Positions 59,141 to 64,000 of a DNA stretch of 64,000 bases are shown here, piece by piece; position 1 is the first letter of the stretch; every line of letters begins with the position of its first letter. The DNA comes from Marsupella aquatica (lineage: Eukaryota; Marchantiophyta). Under the pieces are notes generated by a model. That model had not been told where the DNA came from. It was given only the letters and a program-made list of their open reading frames with translations, and ran no database searches. The DNA is taken from positions 7,874,001-7,938,000 of the forward strand of contig OZ316899.1 of the NCBI GenBank assembly GCA_973895155.1, written 5' to 3'. A program made the position numbers and the translations under genes.

Positions 59141-59345
59141 GATAAAGCCCCTGGGCCAGACGGGATGACAATTGAGGTTTACCAGGCCTGCTGGGTGTTC
59201 ATGCAAGACGACCTGGTAGCAATGGTGCAAGAATTTTGGCTTACGGGGAACTTAGCTGTGCAGGGATTAAAGAGGGGATGATTAAGTTTATTCCAAAGAA
59301 ACCTGATAAGCAGTATCTCAGGGATTGGCAGCCTCTTACTATGCT
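59141..59345 (+). mobile_element. LINE reverse transcriptase fragment
   Basis: Plus-strand translation begins DKAPGPDGMTIEVYQACW, the classic KAPGPDG block of non-LTR retrotransposon reverse transcriptases. It continues through LVAMVQEFWLTGNLAVQG. After a one-base shift near 59270 it reads EGMIKFIPKKPDKQYLRDWQPLTMLN, the LIPK...RPISLLN block. About 68 residues remain, 5' and 3' truncated. It sits at the 5' edge of the minus-strand coiled-coil gene. Confidence 0.85.
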
Positions 59346-60275
59346 GAACACAGGTGTGGTGCGTCCCATGGCTCCCTAAACCCAAGAAACCCCCCAGCTC
59401 AAGCCGATTCCCGCGGGTTTCGCGCTTGGCGAGGCCGTTTCCGCGGCTTAGCGGCATGGGACGCTGCTAACCTTCTACTACTACTATTAACATTTTACAC
59501 ACATATACTGGATAGATCCTTCATCGGGTCATGAGATACGTAGCCGGCCTAATCTAGGCCTTCCCCTGTCTTCCCCTGTCTTCCCCTCCGTCTTGTTAGG
59601 TATGTTTGGATTCCGCCGCCGGAATGATCCCCAATAGGCTTGGTTAAGCCGCTAAGACCTCTCTCAGCTCGACACATCCAACTCTCACTCCCCTGCTTAC
59701 TTTCCTTCCTTTGGTTGATGTGGGCACTCTTCACACAAGTTAATGCGACACACAAATAGCAAAATGACTCATTCTGACTGAGTCATACCATGCACTTGCC
59801 ATACAAACAGTACATCTCATACACAAGTTCTGCGAACTAAGCCGTGAGGCCAACTCTATTCAGCTCTTAGGCATGAGGAAACATGAATATACACAAGGGT
59901 CACTGTATGACTAACCGAGAGCTTCTCGTACTACTTGATCCCAGCCCGGCTGGTGCAAACTAAAAACTTGCTAAAGAAGAGGCCCTGAGCTCCCCGCTGC
60001 CCAGGTACTTATCCTGGTAGTGGATCCGCCATTCTTTGCATCGTAAGCCTAATCTACTTAACAGTAATCTACTTGCCCGAATCTACCTATGTACAGCAAG
60101 GCAGGAGCACAAGTGTTGCTCCTACCAGTGGGACCGCAATCCCACTAAGCTAAGTGTCAGGGCCGCTCCTGGTTCTGATCCTAATCCTAAACGTGGAGAT
60201 CCGCGCCCGCCCTGCCCACTCACGCCTCCTCCCTCCACGTCCGCCCTCCCTAAAAGGAACGGCGCCCTTGCACCG
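59346..60275 (-). other. 3' flank of member 2; no gene seen
   Basis: GC-rich at first (59370-59470), with CTTCCCCTGT repeated three times at 59560-59587, then mixed sequence that shares diverged words with 55.85-56.7 kb. There is no supportable open frame. Confidence 0.4.
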
Positions 60276-63200
60276 TCATGACACCGGTGGTGGATCCTTA
60301 ATGGACGCCCCCAACGCTTCCTCCTCAGCCACTGCCGTAGGCTCATTCCCTGACAGATTACCTGCCCTTGACTGAGTCAACTCTCCATCGGCCTGACTGG
60401 GTCCACCATCGGCGTCGGCATCGGCTCGAGAATTGGTTACGGCCTCAGCCTCGGCTACGGTCTCCCCGGCCTGCTCAAGAGGCGGATCTGGAATACCGGC
60501 CTTCTTACTGAGTAGTTCGGCTTGGGCCGCACCACCCCCACCTGTGATCATAGCGGGATCTATTGCCGTATTCATGTCGGAGGATGGTGCTGGTTCTACC
60601 TCTTTGGTCACCACGGCTTGTGGAGTCGGATTACTCCTTGACCCTGAAGGTTTCCACTTTTTCTTCTTTTCTGGTTCGGCAGCTGGTCCCTTCCCCTTCC
60701 CACTTACCTCCGGCACTGGTGCAGTTGGCGCGGCTTTTTCTTCGGCCAGTACCACTCCTGGTAACTTGGTTGCCCCAATTGGAGTTGGGCCTGATGAAGA
60801 CAAGCACTTAAATACTGCGGCTTGTTTCTTCAGCCGCTCCGTTTGGTTGTCGGCCCGCCGCTGGAGGTTCTCCATCTTCCTCGTGATTTCCTCCAACTCC
60901 TCCTGGGTCTCATCCAGGTCCTTGCGTGCCTCCTCTAGTTCCTTCTGGGCTTCCTCCCGTTCTTGTTTCAAGGTAGTCCTCTCCTCCTGGGTTGCTTTTA
61001 GCTCCTTGTCGAGCTCTGCAATGATGACAGACTCCATCTGGTTCATCTTGGCGTAAGTCTGTTCGAGCATCTCGTCCCTCTCCCTTAGGTCGGCCTTGAA
61101 GCTGGCCGTCAGGGACGCAAGCTCCTGCTGCAGCGCCATAATCCCTTGATAGGATTTCCCTAACTCGGCCTCCTTCTGCTCAAGGGCTCCGCGGATTTTC
61201 TCGAGCTCCCCTTTCAACGCCCATTCCTTTCTTTGGGTCTCCGCCATGGCCCGGCTGTTGGCTGTTATGTGGGCCTCCTCTGTATTCTTCAGCTCTTGCT
61301 TCCACTTCTCCCTCTCTTTGATCGTGTCGGCCAACTCTCCCTGCGTCTGAGTCAGTTTATCCTTGATATTCTGATTATCAGCCTGCGCGGTGTCCAACTG
61401 CCCCTACATGATGTTCAGCTCATGTCGTTTAATCTGCAGTTCATCTTGGGCTTTCTTGGCCGCCCTTAGATCTTCAATCTCGGCTTCCATCCTCCTAAGC
61501 CGCCGAATGACCTCGTCCTTCTTGCTTCTCTCTAAAGCCACCGCTTCTTCTAATTGGTGCTTCTCCAACTGCTCCCTATGGAAAAAGGGTCCTACCTCCA
61601 ACTCTTCTCCAAAGATGCCGAGCGCAAGTTCCCCACACATCTCACCATACTCCATGGCTCTATTCTTAGCATAGGTGGAGTAAGTAGAAGTGATCGGCAT
61701 CGCCCATCGCGGCCTCTGCTCCCAAGCCGTCCTGCGGATCTCTTCAATCTTGGCTAGAGGTTTGCTTCCTTTTTTGGCTAGCCGCCTGAAAGTGATGTCC
61801 TCCGGCCAATCTCCTCCTGGTAAATCCTTTTCCTTAGCCAGGGCTGCCTCCTCCTCCTGCTTGATTCGCTCCTGAAATTCCTGCACCGTCTGTTTTATGC
61901 CGTCGAAGCTCGGGGGAGCAACATCTGGTGGGGGAGACTCAGGGCTACTCTGCTGGTTGGGGTCCCCTCGCACTACCCTTGGAAGTGTGGGGACAAACCG
62001 GCCACAGGTCCTTACTCCTGGAACGTGATGGTCCGACCCATAGCCGGAATTATCATGGCTGCAGTCCTCCACTGCCTCCTCTACCTCTTGGACGTCCGGC
62101 TTCTCCCTCTCCTCTTCGTCGGTAGGAGCTTCAGGCAATTCTGCCTCAGATTCGGAGCTTGAGGTTCCCACGTACATTCGAACACCTGGCTTGGATTCCG
62201 GCCTGATTCTCTCCTTGTCTCCAGCAAAGGGGTTTTCTCTTGTGAGCCGGTGTAGGCCTACCTCTGTAGTAGTGTCCTGCATTGTTGCCGTTGCCGTTGT
62301 TGTTGCCGATGCCGATTTCTTTTCTTTCTCCAGTAGTTTCAGCAGACTCTGCATGCCTGGTTGCTGCATCGGCAAGTCCTCCTTCCTGGGCCTAAACACC
62401 TGCTCGATCATAGGGCTAACAGGTGGTTGAGGCTTCTCAGCCAACGGCCTCGGCGTTGGAGCTTCCTCGGGTGCCCTTACCTGCAGGGGAAGTACCGGGG
62501 CAAAAGTCTGACCTCTGGCATACCGGCACAACAGCGGCATGTGATAGCCAAGCCGCGACACACTCCCCATGCCAATTACCTGCTGCTCCTCCTTTAAGAT
62601 CTTCTTCAATTGGTTGAGGAGGTACCCGTTGTAGTCCCGGCTTGGGTCTGGCCTTTCTGCCAGATAGACCTGTGCCTTGCCGATCTCTGCCCTTGGCAAG
62701 TTACAATGCATGGTCACCCGCAAGAAGTCGATCATCTCTCCTATGTGCGGGTTGGTGCAGGTGTTCCGGAAGAAGCCATTCTTCGTTGATGGCCCGGGGA
62801 ACGACCGGAACTCCTTGTCAGGCAAGGTCTTCCTGGTATCAACTTTGGTCTTATTGCCTATCGGCAAGCCAAACACTTCGGCAATTACCTTGGGAGTAAG
62901 ATAGAAATCCTTCCCATATATCCTCGTGCAATTGGTCTCGGGTTCCCATGACCCCACGAATTCTAATAGGTCTGACTCCGGTACCTCCGGCTTCAGCCAT
63001 GGTAATCTTACAAAGGCCTCTAAGCCGGATCCGGCCATGAAGCCTTGGTACTTCTTGGTCTGCATGGCCGTAAAGCATGCATCCTCCTCCCGTGCAAAAT
63101 GTAGTTGCACCTCCACCGGTAGGGTTGCCGCCCAGCCCTTCCAGGTGTCATCCCTGGTTGGAATGGCCTTGATGGGATCGACCTCCTCCTCTTCGGCTTC

Positions 63201-63914
63201 TCCCTGCCTCCTGCTCTGCTGCTCGGCTGGCTTCTTTGGTGCCGCCGACCTCGTTCTTTTTGTCGGGGTGGCTTCATCGTTGACGGCTCCCTTCCTCTTC
63301 ATCTCTGCTGCCGTGGAGGTTTCTCCTAGCACCGTTGCCTGGGTCCACCTTTCCGTGCTTCCCTTTAATTCCCAGTGTATGTCGTTGCAGTTCTTGATGG
63401 CCTCTCGGATGCCGACGACGCTGTCTTTGCAAAACAGAAGATCGTCGAGTTGATTGGAAGTAGGCGTCCACAGGAACTCGTCCTTGATGAGTTCGCCTCC
63501 TAAGAAAGCCGTCTTCTGCAGCTCCCACAATCGAGCGAGCTCCTGCCGTTCTCGAGCTGCCCTTTCTGATTCCTCGTCCTCGTAAGTCTTGATGTACTCA
63601 GTTGCCCGTTCGAACAGGCATCCCCAGAAATGTGCCGCTTGATTGACGTTGCTCATACCCTCCTTAGGTCGATCGTCGGTATCTACTCTCTCCCCGAGTG
63701 CTTGCCTAAGCAGCTGACAGTAGTTGGCCTCCCGTAGTCGTCTGCCTAGTTCGTGCTCGCAAATGAGCCACCATCTCCTGCAAGCGCTCCTTACCCCTCT
63801 CCTCTGCCGGTCCTTCTTCCCGTTGATCCTTCCTAGCCGCCGACGCTTAACGCGCCCTAACCCTAATCGGGTTTTCACCCTCAGCCTTACCTCCGGCCTC
63901 GGCCCGGGTTCCAT
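60276..63914 (-). CDS. Mobile-domain-like coiled-coil protein, member 2 (1,212 codons with one in-frame TAG)
   Basis: ATG at 63914 lies in a good ACCATGG context. The first frame gives 836 residues and stops at TAG 61406-61404. The same frame then stays open for 375 more codons, and a coiled coil runs straight across the stop. The N-terminus is very basic, with RRWWLICEHELGRRLREANY. Residues about 275-460 form a globular part (EAFVRLPWLKPEVPESD, KDFYLTPKVIAEVFGLPIGN, NPHIGEMIDFLRVTMHCNLP, GMGSVSRLGYHMPLLCRYA) like the helical domain of plant mobile-domain or transposon proteins. An acidic, low-complexity middle follows. The C-terminal 400 residues are coiled coil (LEKIRGALEQKEAELGKSY; DLDETQEELEEITRKM) and a proline/alanine tail. 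A structural or gag-like role for an element is likely. No enzyme motif was seen. Confidence 0.6.
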
Positions 63915-64000
63915 GGTTGCCCCTAATTGTTTATATTTTCCTTGTTTTGTCCCTATACTAAGGTGTTCCTAGGGTGCCTTCCTGCTTTACCCACTTAACC
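63915..64000. other. 5' flank of member 2
   Basis: Only 86 bp remain upstream of the ATG at 63914. They are T-rich (TTTATATTTTCCTTGTTTTG on the plus strand). No promoter element can be judged. Confidence 0.4.

Noticed and set aside
60433-61056. Plus-strand frame of 207 codons within the 60.3-63.9 kb gene
   Set aside because: Serine/valine/leucine-rich antisense of a coiled-coil coding strand. Shadow frame.
4059-61406. Ulvophyte-type genetic code (UAA/UAG read as glutamine) as the main explanation for in-frame stops
   Set aside because: UGA is interrupted about as often as UAG, UAA is nearly absent, and frameshifts and lost catalytic residues occur in the same genes. Decay explains all of this. 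Kept only as a rival to test.

Overview
The window looks like nuclear DNA from a plant-lineage (streptophyte) eukaryote. Genes are split by introns with GTAAGT/GTATGA donors and pyrimidine-rich AG acceptors. The only telomere-type repeat is TTTAGGG. An intact-structured Copia element, a Penelope-like element, a LINE fragment, several transposase families with plant-type or DUF8039-like domains, and arrays of simple and palindromic repeats dominate. A charophyte such as Chara, or another repeat-rich early streptophyte, would fit, but nothing here proves the species. I see no bacterial operons, CRISPR arrays, rRNA or convincing tRNA genes.

Layout. 0.4-0.9 kb: end of a transposon-type gene and its AAATGTACACTTT tail. 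1.15-7.6 kb (minus): an FCP1-like phosphatase gene and, upstream of it, a three-exon gene of 1,411 codons joining a ParB-like domain to a degenerate beta-class DNA methyltransferase domain. Introns and flanks hold minisatellites built on a GGACT...AGTCC palindrome. 9.5-13.2 kb (plus): a decayed transposase with three tandem DUF8039-like domains and a GHTHED(V)D catalytic-type core, followed by tails and an 82-bp tandem array. 15.7-23.1 kb (minus): a Penelope-like element with 1.57-kb direct repeats set in GA microsatellites, a gag-like ORF, a broken reverse transcriptase, and a two-way foldable hairpin. 23.1-28.1 kb: no gene seen. 28.2-35.8 kb (plus): a second, different transposase relic with introns and nested insertions. 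36.1-36.7 and 38.9-39.3 kb: palindromic repeats. 38.0-48.7 kb (minus): a RING-like/coiled-coil gene cut in two by a Copia element (40.765-46.594 kb, 5-bp duplication AATGT). 50.8-52.0 kb (minus): a charged SR-like gene. 52.29-52.78 kb: a foldback element with terminal inverted repeats. 52.9-55.8 kb (plus): a third transposase relic. 56.7-63.9 kb (minus): two related coiled-coil, mobile-domain-type proteins separated by a LINE fragment.

The strongest window-wide signal is a shared mode of decay. Reading frames of about ten unrelated genes, on both strands, stay open across single in-frame stops. By eye I count about 27 such stops: 14 TAG, 11 TGA and only 2 TAA. That is the spectrum expected if methylated cytosines in CG (CGA to TGA) and CHG (CAG to TAG) contexts deaminate while CHH (CAA to TAA) rarely does. 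The catalytic Asp-to-Asn changes in the Penelope-like reverse transcriptase and in the Copia protease fit CpG loss on the opposite strand. The window therefore appears to be a transposon graveyard written over by plant-style DNA methylation, with the ParB-methyltransferase gene as its most unusual content.
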